A DNA stretch of 64,000 bases. It comes from Kibdelosporangium aridum (GTDB lineage: Bacteria > Actinomycetota > Actinomycetes > Mycobacteriales > Pseudonocardiaceae). The DNA lies in NCBI RefSeq assembly GCF_900176515.1, contig NZ_FWXV01000010.1, positions 310,001 through 374,000 of the forward strand. Direction: 5' to 3'. Within the stretch, counting starts at the first letter, position 1; every line of letters begins with the position of its first letter. The translations under genes and the position numbers were made by a program. Shown here piece by piece: positions 17,452-26,253 of the stretch. Under the pieces are notes generated by a model that had not been told where the DNA came from, searched no databases, and saw nothing but the letters and a program-made list of their open reading frames with translations.

Positions 17452-19020
17452 TCAGCGGCGAACGAGCATGCGGCTGGCGCCGCCCGACTCAGCCGCCTTC
17501 GCAGCCGACGCAGTGGGTTCCGGTGCGGGCACCGGGTCACACTGCATGTCGGACCGGCGGCCCGCCTTGCGCTCCGGCAGCTTGCCGGTCGCCAGGTAGT
17601 CGGCGATGGCGTTGTCGGTGCACGCGACACCGCTCAGCGAACCGGAGTGCGTGGTGCCGCCCACGCCCTCGATCAAGGCCGAATTCGGGTACCGGCTGCG
17701 CACCTCGAGCCCGCCTTCGTAAGGCGTTGCCGCGTCGAGGGTCTCGCCGATCAGCAACAGGCTGGGCACCTTGCGGCCGTCGATCTTCACCGGCTTGCCC
17801 GCCTTCGCGCCCCAGTTCAGGCACGGCGCGTTGAACCAGGCGTTGCCCCACGTCTCGAACGGCGCGCGGTAGTGGGTGATCCAGTTGTCGACCTTCCACT
17901 TCGTCCAGCTCTTCGGCCACTGCACGTCGGTGCACTGGGTCGCGAGGTAGATGGCGTAGCCGTTGTCCGCACCGGGACCTTGGCCGTTCGAGTCGTCGTA
18001 CAGCTTCTTGATCGGCTGGATGTCTCCATTGTGGACGTACGCGGCGAAGGCCGACGCGATGTCCGCCCAGCCGTACACGTAGTAGCCGGCCTGCAGGAAG
18101 GCGTCGGTCCACTCGTCCGGGCCGATGACGCCGTCGGCCGGCTTCTGCCGGAGCTCGTTCTGCTTGGCGTAGTAGAGCTTCTCCACCTCGGCGCCGGATG
18201 TGCCCAGCTTGTAGGTCTCGTTGTTTTTGGCGATCCAGTCGAAGTAGACCTTGATGTTCTTGTCGAACGCGATGTCCTGGTCCAGGTTCGCGTCGTACCA
18301 GACGCGGCGCGGGTCCACGGTGCCGTCGAAGACCATCCGGCGCACCCGCTCCGGGTACAGCGTGCTGTACACCTGGCCGAGGTAGGTGCCGTAGGAGAAC
18401 CCGAAGAAGTTGATCTGCTCCTGGCCGAGCGCCTTGCGGATGCTCTCCATGTCGCTGGCGTTGTCGGTCGTCTTGAGGTGGTCGAGCACCTCACCGTTCG
18501 CGGCCTCGCACGCGTTGGCGTAGTCCTTGGCGCGCTTGAGCCACGCCTGCTCCAGCTCGCTGTTCACCGGCACGTAGTAGGGCCGGTTGTAGGAGAAGTA
18601 GTTGCCGTCGCAGGAGACCTGCGGCTCGCTCGATCCCACGCCACGCGGGTCGAAGCCGATCCAGTCGTACGCGTCGCCCGCCTTGTTCGGCACGGCCCCG
18701 CCCAGTCGCGACAACCCAAGGCCGGAGCCACCCGGGCCGCCCGGGTTGACCAGCATGACGCCCTGGAACTTGTCGTCGGCCACCTTGTGCTTGATCCGCG
18801 ACACGGCGATCTTGATCTTCTTGCCGTCCGGCTCGGCGTAGTCGAGCGGCACCTCGAGCATGCCGCACTCGGCTCCGGCTTGCTGCAGGCGCTCGCTCGC
18901 GCACTTACCCCACGGGATCGGGTCCGGCTGAAAACCTGGCTGTTTCGGGGCGGCGTTCGCCACGGTCGCACTGGACAGCGCGAGACCGGCGGCGACAACC
19001 GTCACCACGATTCTTTTCAC
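17452..19020 (-). CDS. Secreted S33-type alpha/beta hydrolase (tripeptidyl aminopeptidase-like)
   Basis: 522 residues from GTG at 19020, after GAGAGGGA; ATG at 19053 is possible but lacks a ribosome site. A signal peptide (VVTVVAAGLALSSATVANAA) is followed by the SlpD/SlpE-like peptidase domain: oxyanion loop NPGGPGGSG, nucleophile Ser209 in GFSYGTYLG, Asp in ETLDAATPYEG and His in GTTHSGS. The C-terminal TAP-like domain has CTDNAIADYLATGKLP. It should release short N-terminal peptides outside the cell. A second member is at 41196. Confidence 0.9.
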   Translation of the reverse strand: MKRIVVTVVAAGLALSSATVANAAPKQPGFQPDPIPWGKCASERLQQAGAECGMLEVPLDYAEPDGKKIKIAVSRIKHKVADDKFQGVMLVNPGGPGGSGLGLSRLGGAVPNKAGDAYDWIGFDPRGVGSSEPQVSCDGNYFSYNRPYYVPVNSELEQAWLKRAKDYANACEAANGEVLDHLKTTDNASDMESIRKALGQEQINFFGFSYGTYLGQVYSTLYPERVRRMVFDGTVDPRRVWYDANLDQDIAFDKNIKVYFDWIAKNNETYKLGTSGAEVEKLYYAKQNELRQKPADGVIGPDEWTDAFLQAGYYVYGWADIASAFAAYVHNGDIQPIKKLYDDSNGQGPGADNGYAIYLATQCTDVQWPKSWTKWKVDNWITHYRAPFETWGNAWFNAPCLNWGAKAGKPVKIDGRKVPSLLLIGETLDAATPYEGGLEVRSRYPNSALIEGVGGTTHSGSLSGVACTDNAIADYLATGKLPERKAGRRSDMQCDPVPAPEPTASAAKAAESGGASRMLVRR

Positions 19021-19112
19021 GGTCACAGTCCCTCTCGTCCCCCTTGTGATCATTCAGTGAGTGGATTCTGCACCGCGCGGATTAACTTGTGAACCACCCG
19101 AAAGTTCGTGTC

Positions 19113-20048
19113 TTAGCGCGTCATCGGCAGCCCGAATGCCGGGAACAGCGCCGAATCCATGAACGAAATCGCATGTTTGATACCGTCCGTCGTCACCGTC
19201 AGAACTTCGATGCAATGTGCCTGGTAGACGCCGCCCGGCCGATCTCGCAACCACCACGCTAAGGCAGGCTGGTCATTTGCCGTTATCCGGACAAATTTCA
19301 CGTTCTCCGGCGCTATACACCAGAGCGTGGCCAAAAATCGCCCAATCGCCGCAGGACCGGTGAACCATGTCGGAATAGGTGGCATCTCCCACACGGCATC
19401 ATCGGTGAGCAACCGCATAAGCGCCGCATTGTCGGCATTCTCGAATGCCTTCATCAGCCGGTCGACCACGGAAACAGCCACCGGATCGTCCGGTTCGAGC
19501 ACATCGTCCTGCGACAAGTCGCCCACGTGCGCGCGTGCGCGTTGCACCAGGCTGTTCACCGCGGGCGTGGTGATGTCCAGCAGGTCTGCCACCTCATCGG
19601 CCCGCCACATCAACACGTCGCGCAGGATCAGCACGGCCCGCTGGCGCGGCGGCAGGTGCTGCAACGCCGCGATCAACGCCAGCCGGGTGGTCTGCCGCGC
19701 GTCCACAGTCTCCGCCGGCGTCGGGAACGGCTGCAGCCAAAGGACTTCCCGCTCGGGTTCGGCCAACGGCTCGTCCGGATCGCCGGGCGCGGTACCCAGC
19801 CCGTGCGGCAGCGGCCTGCGTTTGCCTTTCTCCAACGCCTTCAAGCAGGCGTTCGTGGCGATCCGGTACAGCCACGTGCGCAGCGAAGACCGCCCTTCGA
19901 ACCCGTCATACGCACGCCACGCCTGCAGAAACGTCTCCTGCACGGTGTCCTCGGCGTCGTGCACCGACCCGAGCATCCGGTAGCAGTGCACCAACAGCTC
20001 ATGCCGGAACGGATCTGCCAGCCGCGCGAAGTCCTCAGTACTCGTCAT
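19113..20048 (-). CDS. ECF sigma factor with C-terminal SnoaL-like domain (SigG-like)
   Basis: 311 residues from ATG at 20048, after GGAGGGAAG. Sigma region 2 (about 10-75) contains HCYRMLGSVHDAEDTVQETF; region 4 (about 125-180) contains LPPRQRAVLILRDVLMWRA and TPAVNSLVQRARA. The last ~120 residues (VVDRLMKAFENADNAALMRL...) form a SnoaL-like domain that in related ECF factors modulates activity in place of an anti-sigma factor. No anti-sigma gene is adjacent. A paralogue with the same layout lies 1.7 kb away at 21797. Confidence 0.9.
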   Translation of the reverse strand: MTSTEDFARLADPFRHELLVHCYRMLGSVHDAEDTVQETFLQAWRAYDGFEGRSSLRTWLYRIATNACLKALEKGKRRPLPHGLGTAPGDPDEPLAEPEREVLWLQPFPTPAETVDARQTTRLALIAALQHLPPRQRAVLILRDVLMWRADEVADLLDITTPAVNSLVQRARAHVGDLSQDDVLEPDDPVAVSVVDRLMKAFENADNAALMRLLTDDAVWEMPPIPTWFTGPAAIGRFLATLWCIAPENVKFVRITANDQPALAWWLRDRPGGVYQAHCIEVLTVTTDGIKHAISFMDSALFPAFGLPMTR

Positions 20049-20100
20049 CACACTTCCCTCCATGAGTACTGATCCGGCTCGCGACGCGAACTCATCGGTC

Positions 20101-21291
20101 TCACTCGGGCAACAGTGGCACAGATATCCCCGGGTCGCGGCCGAGCAGGACCGCCCGCGTCACCGCCGACGATCCGAACTTGTCGTGCACGGTGTCCAGC
20201 ACCGTGTCGAGCGCGCTGCCGACGCCGTCGTCGAACGGCAGCATGAGCTGCACAGAATCCGCGTTGTCCAGGTTGCCCACCGAGATACCGATCAACGTCA
20301 GCCCAGCGCTGTCGATCAACGGCATCGTCTTGGCCACCAGCACACGCAGTGCAGTCAGGATCTCCTCGGTCGACGATGTCGGCTGCGGCAACGTATGGGA
20401 CCGCGTTGCCCTCGTGAAGTCGCTGAACCTCATGCGGAGAACGACAGTGCGGCCCACGCGTCCGGCGCTGCGTAATCGCCGGGTGACGCGGTCGACCAAG
20501 GCGACGACCGTGGCGTCTATCTCCTCGGGGGTTGTCAGCGCACGGGTTGCACGCTGGGCGCCCATAGAACGACGGCGACGACCGACGTACACCGGACGCG
20601 GGTCATAGTTGTGCGCAAGCGCATGCAGGTGACGGCCCAGTGCGCGCCCGAGCATCGACACCAGCATCGACTTCGGCAGGTCGGCCACGTCACCGACTTT
20701 GGTGATTCCGTGGTCGCGCAGCTTGGCAGCGGTCACCTTGCCGACGCCCCAGAGCCGCTCGACCGCGAGCGGATGCAGGAAGGCCAGCTCACGGTCCGGC
20801 GGCACGAGCAGCAGGCCGTCCGGTTTGGCCACCCCACTGGCCACTTTGGCCAGGAACTTCGTCCGCGCCACCCCGACCGTGATCGGCAGCCCGACCTTCT
20901 CCCGCACGTCCTTGCGCAGCCTGCGGGCGATCTCCAGTGGCTCGCCCGCGATCTTGCGCAGGCCGCCGACGTCCAGGAACGCCTCGTCGATCGACAGTCC
21001 TTCCACCACCGGGGTGGTGTTCCGGAAGACCTCGAACACGTCCTTGCTGGCCTGCGAGTACGCCGACATCCGGGGCGGGACCACGATCGCCTCGGGGCAC
21101 AGCTGCAACGCTCGCGCGCCGCCCATGGCCGTGACGACACCTCTCCTTTTGGCCTCGTAGCTGGCCGCGAGCACGACGCCGCCACCGACGATCACCGGAC
21201 GGCCGCGCAGCCTGGGGTCGTCCCGCTGCTCGACCGAGGCGTAGAACGCGTCGAGATCGGCGTGGAGTATCGTGGCGCCCGTCACGAACAC
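20101..21291 (-). CDS. dinB: DNA polymerase IV (Y-family translesion polymerase)
   Basis: 396 residues from GTG at 21291; GTG at 21285 is also possible. Y-family motifs: LHADLDAFYASVEQRDDPRL (metal-binding Asp), SYEAKRRGV (steric/NTP site), SIDEAFLDV (catalytic Asp-Glu), and the helix-hairpin-helix LWGVGKVTAAKLRDHGI. The C-terminal little-finger domain is about 235-350. A beta-clamp-like peptide QLMLPF lies near the C-terminus. A LexA box overlaps the start codon (separate entry), so the gene should be SOS-inducible. Confidence 0.93.
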   Translation of the reverse strand: MFVTGATILHADLDAFYASVEQRDDPRLRGRPVIVGGGVVLAASYEAKRRGVVTAMGGARALQLCPEAIVVPPRMSAYSQASKDVFEVFRNTTPVVEGLSIDEAFLDVGGLRKIAGEPLEIARRLRKDVREKVGLPITVGVARTKFLAKVASGVAKPDGLLLVPPDRELAFLHPLAVERLWGVGKVTAAKLRDHGITKVGDVADLPKSMLVSMLGRALGRHLHALAHNYDPRPVYVGRRRRSMGAQRATRALTTPEEIDATVVALVDRVTRRLRSAGRVGRTVVLRMRFSDFTRATRSHTLPQPTSSTEEILTALRVLVAKTMPLIDSAGLTLIGISVGNLDNADSVQLMLPFDDGVGSALDTVLDTVHDKFGSSAVTRAVLLGRDPGISVPLLPE

Positions 21292-21298
21292 ATGTTCG
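21285..21298. promoter_or_regulatory. LexA (SOS) box overlapping the dinB start
   Basis: CGAACACATGTTCG, a perfect palindrome matching the GAAC-N4-GTTC core of actinobacterial LexA sites. It covers the first codons of dinB. On the minus strand GAATAT lies just upstream at the spacing expected for a -10 box of a leaderless message. Confidence 0.75.
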
Positions 21299-21393
21299 CA
21301 TATTCAAACTCACCGAACGACCGATGAGTTTCCCCGGCCCCGGTCGTTTCATGTGTTAGATCGACCGGCAAGGCAAACCGAAGGGGCAGTGAC

Positions 21394-21804
21394 ATGGACT
21401 GGAAGCTCGAGGTCGTCGTGGTGCCGGTGACCGATGTGGACCGCGCGAAGGACTTCTACACCAAGAACGCCGGCTTCACCCTGGACGTGGATTTCAGCGC
21501 GGGTGAGGACTTCCGGATCGTGCAGCTCACCCCGCCCGGCTCGAAGTGCTCGATCACGTTGATGCGCAACGAGGAGTGGGCCGGTCACATGATGGGCCTG
21601 CAGGTCGTGGTGAACGACATCGACGTCGCGCACGCCGAGGCCAGAGAGCGGGGCCTGGATGTGGGCGAGATCCACTGGTACCAGGACGGCGTCCAGACTC
21701 CTGGGCACCACCCCGAGCGCGCCGACTTCGGCACCTTCTTCGCGTTCAAGGACCCGGACGGCAACAACTGGCTCATCCAGGAAGTCGGCAAGACCAGTGC
21801 ATGA
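21394..21804 (+). CDS. VOC-superfamily (glyoxalase/bleomycin-resistance-like) protein
   Basis: 136 residues made of the two beta-alpha-beta-beta-beta units of the vicinal oxygen chelate fold: VVVPVTDVDRAKDFYTKNAGF at the start and FGTFFAFKDPDGNNWLIQEV at the end. Metal-ligand Glu is present near the C-terminus (IQEV); the first His position is replaced, so catalysis is uncertain. The stop overlaps the start of the following ECF sigma factor by 8 bases; VOC genes next to such sigma factors are common and may be members of the same stress response. Confidence 0.88.
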   Translation: MDWKLEVVVVPVTDVDRAKDFYTKNAGFTLDVDFSAGEDFRIVQLTPPGSKCSITLMRNEEWAGHMMGLQVVVNDIDVAHAEARERGLDVGEIHWYQDGVQTPGHHPERADFGTFFAFKDPDGNNWLIQEVGKTSA

Positions 21805-22723
21805 GGCGGCATTCGAGCAACACCGGCGTGAACTGCACGTGCACTGCTACCGGATGCTGGCGTCCTTCGACGAGGCGGAGGACGCCGTGCAGGAGACGTT
21901 CCTGCGCGCGTGGAAGGGCCGGCAGACGTTCGACGGCAGCGCGCAGTTCCGGGCGTGGCTCTACAAGATCGCGACCAACACCTGTCTGGACATGATCCGG
22001 CGGCGGTCCCGCCAGGTGCCGGTGCTGGAGTCCTTCGCGGAAGTGCCGTGGCTGCAGCCGTATCCGGACGCGTTGCTCAACGAGATGGCTCCGCCGCAGG
22101 ACGAGCCGGACTCGGTCGCGGTGGACCGCGAGACCATCGAGCTGATGTTCGTCGCGGCCATGCAGTTACTCCCGGCCAGGCAGCGGGCCGCGTTCATCGC
22201 GCGGGACGTGCTGGACTGGTCGGCCAAGGAGACCGCGGCTTTACTCGACACCAGCGTCGCGGCGGCGAACAGCGCGTTGCAGCGGGCCAGGGTGACCATG
22301 CAGGAGAACCTGTCGAGGGAACGCGCCGAGTGGTCCATGGCCGAACTGAGCGACGAGGAACGGGACCTGCTGGCCAAGTTCATCGACGCGCACGAGCGGC
22401 TGGACGCCGAAGCGGCGGTCGCGATCTCGGCCAAGGACATCCGCGTCACGATGCCGCCTCTGCCTGCGCGCTTCGACGGGATCGACATGGTTTCGACGCT
22501 GATCGCGAGGGCGTTCGGCCCGGAGCGCGACGGCGACTGGCGACTGCTGCCGACGTGCGCCAACCGGATGCCAACGGCAGCGAGTTATCTGCGCCGACCT
22601 GGGGACACGGTGTTCCGCGCGTTCAAGCTCGACGTGCTGCGCGTGCAGGAGGACGTGATCGTGGAGATCACCACGTTCGGCTCGAGCTTGTTCAAGCACT
22701 TCGGGCTGCCCGAAACGCTCTGA
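21797..22723 (+). CDS. ECF sigma factor with C-terminal SnoaL-like domain (SigG-like), paralogue
   Basis: 308 residues from GTG at 21797, which gives the family N-terminus HEAAFEQHRRELHVHCYRM. Region 2: HCYRMLASFDEAEDAVQETF; region 4: LPARQRAAFIARDVLDWSA then VAAANSALQRARVTM. A SnoaL-like tail occupies about 190-308 and ends FGSSLFKHFGLP, matching the paralogue's ending ALFPAFGLP. It overlaps the VOC gene by 8 bases. Target promoters are unknown; the secreted esterase at 22805 lies 81 bases downstream. Confidence 0.9.
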   Translation: MHEAAFEQHRRELHVHCYRMLASFDEAEDAVQETFLRAWKGRQTFDGSAQFRAWLYKIATNTCLDMIRRRSRQVPVLESFAEVPWLQPYPDALLNEMAPPQDEPDSVAVDRETIELMFVAAMQLLPARQRAAFIARDVLDWSAKETAALLDTSVAAANSALQRARVTMQENLSRERAEWSMAELSDEERDLLAKFIDAHERLDAEAAVAISAKDIRVTMPPLPARFDGIDMVSTLIARAFGPERDGDWRLLPTCANRMPTAASYLRRPGDTVFRAFKLDVLRVQEDVIVEITTFGSSLFKHFGLPETL

Positions 22724-22804
22724 CTTTTTCTGGGGCGGTGTGTCGATCTGGGGTCGCGTGGTTCGACGCACGGATGAGCGAGCACTTACTGAAGGGGACA
22801 ACTT

Positions 22805-24322
22805 GTGCGAAAACTACTGACGCTACTGACGGCCGCGGGCTTGCTGGCGGGCTTGGCTGGGGTGGCCGACGCCGGCGAAAGCGGACTGGTGTGGACCGAC
22901 GCGGGCCCGGTCCGCGGCACAGTCACCGCAGATCACCAGCTGTACCAGGGAATCCCGTACGCGGCGCCACCCGTAGGCAACCTCCGGTGGCGCTCCCCAC
23001 AACCCGTGACACCGTGGATCGAACCTCGTGACGCCACCAAACCCGGGCCCGTATGCGCCCAGGCTGGCGGCGCTGGTTCGCCGAGCACGAATGAGGACTG
23101 CCTCTACCTGAACGTCACCACGTCGTCCCGGCACGGGCGCAAGCCCGTCATGGTGTGGCTGCACGGCGGCGGCAACAGCTACCTGTCCGGCGACGGCTTC
23201 GGCACGCGCCGACTGGCCGTCCAAGGCGACGTGGTCGTGGTGACGATCAACTTCCGGTTGGGCTTCTTCGGCTTCCTAGGCCACCCCGACCTGCCCGACT
23301 CGGGCGCGTACGGCATCGAGGACCAGCAAGCCGCCCTGCGCTGGGTCAAGCGGAACGCGGCAGCGTTCGGCGGAGACCCACACAACGTGACCGTCTTCGG
23401 CGAATCCGGCGGCGCGTTCGACGTATGCGCTCAAGTCACCTCACCCCTGTCACGAGGCCTGTTCGACAAGGCCATCGCCCAGAGCGGCGGCTGCTCGATG
23501 ACGTGGCCGAACAACGGCGTCATCCACGGCTTCCCCGCCAGTGCCCCCTTCATCGTCAAGGACAAGGCAGAAGCCGACGCACTCGCCCTGACCAAGCAAC
23601 TCGGCTGCTCGGATGTCGCCTGTTTACGCGCACTGCCCGCATCGGCCTTCACCGCCATCGACCGCGGCCCGACGCCGATCGTCACCGGCAACCGAGTGCT
23701 GCCGATGCATCCAGTGGACGCACTGCGTTCCGGACGCTTCAACCGCGTCCCGGTGATCTGGGGCAACACCCGCGATGAAGGCCGATTGACGGCCGCGACC
23801 GTCCCAGAGCCGTTCGACTACGTGGATTTGCTGAAGCAGGCGTACGGTGACAAGGCACCGAAGATCGCAGCCGAGTACCCGCCCTCGAAGTTCGGCTCAC
23901 CGCGACTGGCGTACGGCGCCGTACTCACCGACGGCATCTGGGCGTGCGCGCAGCTGGCCGATGACCGCCTGCTTGCCCGCAAGACGACGACGTACTCGTA
24001 CGAGTTCGCCGACCGGACCGCACCCGTGGGTTACTTCGGCCCATTATTCCCACCCGGTTTCCCTCCGGGCGCGTTCCACGCATCGGAGCTCGCGTACCTC
24101 TGGGACATCCCGACGTTCGACCTCAACGCGGAGCAGCACAAGCTAGCGAGCCAGATGATCGGCTACTGGACCCGGTTCGCCGCCACCGGCAACCCCAACG
24201 CGCGCGGCCTTCCCACCTGGCCGAAGTACCAGAACGGGACCGTCCACTCCCTCGCACCCAACGACATCAAGCAGGTGAACGCCTACCAGGAACACAACTG
24301 TGCCTTCTGGGCAGGTCTGTGA
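22805..24322 (+). CDS. Secreted carboxylesterase type B
   Basis: 505 residues, GTG start after AGGGG. Signal peptide about 1-24 (LLTAAGLLAGLAGVADA). Type B core: GIPYAAPPVGNLRW, WLHGGGNSYLSG (oxyanion), nucleophile Ser201 in GESGG, and the distal block FHASELAYLWDI with the relay His. The nucleophile elbow is GESGG instead of the more common GESAG. It should cleave esters outside the cell. It resembles the cytoplasmic enzyme at 1551 but is not closely related. Confidence 0.9.
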   Translation: MRKLLTLLTAAGLLAGLAGVADAGESGLVWTDAGPVRGTVTADHQLYQGIPYAAPPVGNLRWRSPQPVTPWIEPRDATKPGPVCAQAGGAGSPSTNEDCLYLNVTTSSRHGRKPVMVWLHGGGNSYLSGDGFGTRRLAVQGDVVVVTINFRLGFFGFLGHPDLPDSGAYGIEDQQAALRWVKRNAAAFGGDPHNVTVFGESGGAFDVCAQVTSPLSRGLFDKAIAQSGGCSMTWPNNGVIHGFPASAPFIVKDKAEADALALTKQLGCSDVACLRALPASAFTAIDRGPTPIVTGNRVLPMHPVDALRSGRFNRVPVIWGNTRDEGRLTAATVPEPFDYVDLLKQAYGDKAPKIAAEYPPSKFGSPRLAYGAVLTDGIWACAQLADDRLLARKTTTYSYEFADRTAPVGYFGPLFPPGFPPGAFHASELAYLWDIPTFDLNAEQHKLASQMIGYWTRFAATGNPNARGLPTWPKYQNGTVHSLAPNDIKQVNAYQEHNCAFWAGL

Positions 24323-24354
24323 GGCTTGAGGTGCCCTGAACGCCGGTCCTTCCT

Positions 24355-24389
24355 CGCCCGGGTTTCGGCTTTCGGCCGGGACCCGGGCG
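24355..24389 (+). terminator. Hairpin terminator after the secreted esterase
   Basis: Stem CGCCCGGGT (24355-24363) / ACCCGGGCG (24381-24389), perfect over 9 bp, 33 bases after the stop, followed by GGTTT. Confidence 0.6.
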
Positions 24390-24770
24390 GGTTTCATGCG
24401 TCAAGCGTGCCGTGCCGCTCCGGGCTGGGTGTCCGTGATGCTTTTGTTTCGGGCGGCTGAAAAGAATGGCGGGGGGAGGCCACCCACAGAGAGAGGGCTT
24501 CAGCTCGAATCTCCCCTTTGTTGGTGGGCGCGGGCGTCCCCTGTGCCGCCACACCAGGGAGCTGCTGCACCGGGCAGAGCCACCCTGCGCCGCCGCACCG
24601 GAGTGCCACCGCAACAGGGGAGCTGACGCACCGGAAGGTCATCCCTGTGCTCCTGCGCTGGACGTGCAAACCCTGGGCCGCCACACCTGAACGCTGCCGC
24701 TTTAGAAGAGTCGGCCCGAATCACACCGACGGGCCGTATGGCCGCCGCCGCATCGTTGGGCATGTAGGCG
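24390..24770. repeat. Non-coding region with degenerate GC-rich repeats
   Basis: Three copies of the unit CCCTGNGCCGCCRCACC lie at 24538-24554, 24583-24599 and 24671-24687. They alternate with two copies of GGGAGCTGMYGCACCGG at 24557-24573 and 24618-24634. The units have opposite-strand complementarity (GGTGYGGCGGC against CCGCCRCACC), so the RNA could fold. Open frames crossing the region are low-complexity and are not convincing genes. It lies between an esterase terminator and the HipA-like gene, whose promoter must be at its right end. Confidence 0.55.
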
Positions 24771-25571
24771 GTGTCTGCGGTGTTGTCGCCGACCGTGGAT
24801 GATTCTCGTGTGGACCTTCGTACTGTCGAGGCGACTCGGTATGTCACGCCGCTGCGTGAAGGCGGCTCGCTGCCTGGGCTGATCGAGGCCGATGACCTCG
24901 GGATGTACGTGCTCAAGTTCCGTGGTGCCGGGCACGGGCTGAAGGCGTTGACGGCCGAGATCATCGTCGGTGAGCTGGCGCGCAGGCTTGGCTTCCGGGT
25001 GCCGGAGATGGTGTTCGTCACCCTCGATCCCGCGCTGGCCAAGTCCGAACCGGATCAGGAGGTGCAGGAGCTGCTGGCCACCAGCGGCGGGCAGAACCTC
25101 GGCTTCGACTACTTGCCCGGGTCGTTCGACTTCAACCCCGTCGTCCGCGATCCCGGCCCGGAGCTCGCCGCGCGGCTGGTGTGGCTGGACGCGCTGACCC
25201 TGAACGTGGACCGCAGCTGGCGCAACCCGAACCTGCTGCTGTGGCACAAGAACGTGTGGCTGATCGACCACGGGGCCTCGTTGTACTTCCACCACAGCTT
25301 CCGCGAGGGCTGGAAACCGGCGTCGAGCTACCGGTTCGACGCGCATGACCACGTGATGCTGCCCGCGGCGGGCCCGATCACCGGTGAGACGGTCAGTACA
25401 GACATGCTCAAGGAAGTTCTCGCCCTCGTACCCGACGACTGGCTCACGTCCGACGGTGTCTTCGACGCGGACGGTGCACGGGCGGCGTACTTGTCGTTCT
25501 TTGAGTCGCGACTGGCCAACTCGGACCAATGGGTCAAGGAACTGGAGGCGGCCCGTGTCGCACGTGTTTGA
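24771..25571 (+). CDS. HipA-like kinase domain protein paired with DUF3037
   Basis: 266 residues from GTG at 24771; GTG at 24795 or 24810 would also fit (the family N-terminus is LRTVEATRYVTPL). It contains a HipA_C-like kinase core: a phosphate-binding-like LREGGSLPGLIEADDLG, lysine in YVLKFRGAG, the catalytic-loop-like DALTLNVDRSWRNPN, and metal-binding LIDHGASLYF. It lacks the N-terminal HipA domain and no HipB antitoxin is next to it. The kinase substrate is unknown. Its 3' end overlaps the DUF3037 gene by 17 bases. Confidence 0.8.
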   Translation: MSAVLSPTVDDSRVDLRTVEATRYVTPLREGGSLPGLIEADDLGMYVLKFRGAGHGLKALTAEIIVGELARRLGFRVPEMVFVTLDPALAKSEPDQEVQELLATSGGQNLGFDYLPGSFDFNPVVRDPGPELAARLVWLDALTLNVDRSWRNPNLLLWHKNVWLIDHGASLYFHHSFREGWKPASSYRFDAHDHVMLPAAGPITGETVSTDMLKEVLALVPDDWLTSDGVFDADGARAAYLSFFESRLANSDQWVKELEAARVARV

Positions 25572-25938
25572 GTACGCGCTGCTGCGGGCCGTACCCCGGC
25601 AGGACCGCGGCGAGTTCATGAATGTGGGCGTGTTGCTCTACTGCTCGGCCGTGGATTTCCTGCGGTGCAAGACCCACGTCGACGAAGACCGGTTGCGCGC
25701 CCTCGACCCGAGAATCGACCTCGAGCTGCTGCACGACAGTCTGAAACTCTGGTGTGGCGCCTGTGACGGCTCAACCGAGGCTCAGGTGCGGGAGACATCG
25801 TTGGGTCAGCGCTTCCGTTGGCTCACCGCGCCACGCAGCACACTGCTGCAGACTTCGCCCACCCATACCGGTCGTACGACCAGTCCAGAGCGCGATCTCG
25901 ACCGCCTGTGGCGCACTTTGGTGCTCCCACCCGAGTAG
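25555..25938 (+). CDS. DUF3037 protein, partner of HipA-like kinase
   Basis: 127 residues from GTG at 25555. DUF3037 features: FEYALLRAVPRQDRGEFMNV at the N-terminus, then VGVLLYC and DLELLHDSLKLW, and a conserved GQRFRWLTAPRSTLLQ. The long overlap with the HipA-like gene and the repeated co-occurrence of the two families suggest one functional unit. No biochemistry is known for DUF3037; whether it restrains the kinase as an antitoxin would is a guess. It was too deep inside another reading frame to be obvious. Confidence 0.8.
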   Translation: MSHVFEYALLRAVPRQDRGEFMNVGVLLYCSAVDFLRCKTHVDEDRLRALDPRIDLELLHDSLKLWCGACDGSTEAQVRETSLGQRFRWLTAPRSTLLQTSPTHTGRTTSPERDLDRLWRTLVLPPE

Positions 25939-26058
25939 TCCGCACCGAAACGCCGCGGTCACCCACAACTGTGCGGAAATCCGCAATCACGCGCTCGCCG
26001 GACCGATTTGTCCACATCGGACCTGCGGAACGGCGTACTGCCGTGGCGAAAGCTGGTG

Positions 26059-26093
26059 GCGCGCTCATCGAACCGGGTAGTCGATGAGCGCGC
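26059..26093. terminator. Strong hairpin after the HipA/DUF3037 pair
   Basis: Perfect 13-bp stem GCGCGCTCATCGA (26059-26071) / (26081-26093) with a 9-base loop. It lies 120 bases after DUF3037. A second short inverted repeat TGGAGTTC/GAACTCCA follows at about 26094-26124. No T tract is seen. Confidence 0.55.
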
Positions 26094-26253
26094 CTGGAGT
26101 TCATCTGGCCAGCGACGAACTCCATATGTCCAGGGGGAGACCCTGTCAACGTGTCGGCGACACCGGGTATTGCGCTGACCGTTGCTCCCCAGTCCCCCCT
26201 GGTTGCTTGCCTGTTCCCCCCTCACCACGAAGACCCACCCCCAGGAGGTCTTC

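Noticed and set aside
17647..19092. A 481-codon frame opposite the S33 peptidase
   Set aside because: Antisense to a gene with signal peptide and catalytic motifs; no independent support.
24394..24684. A 96-codon minus-strand frame through the GC-rich repeats
   Set aside because: The product reflects the nucleotide repeats (repeated GVAAQG/VALRCGGAG-like segments); no ribosome site.
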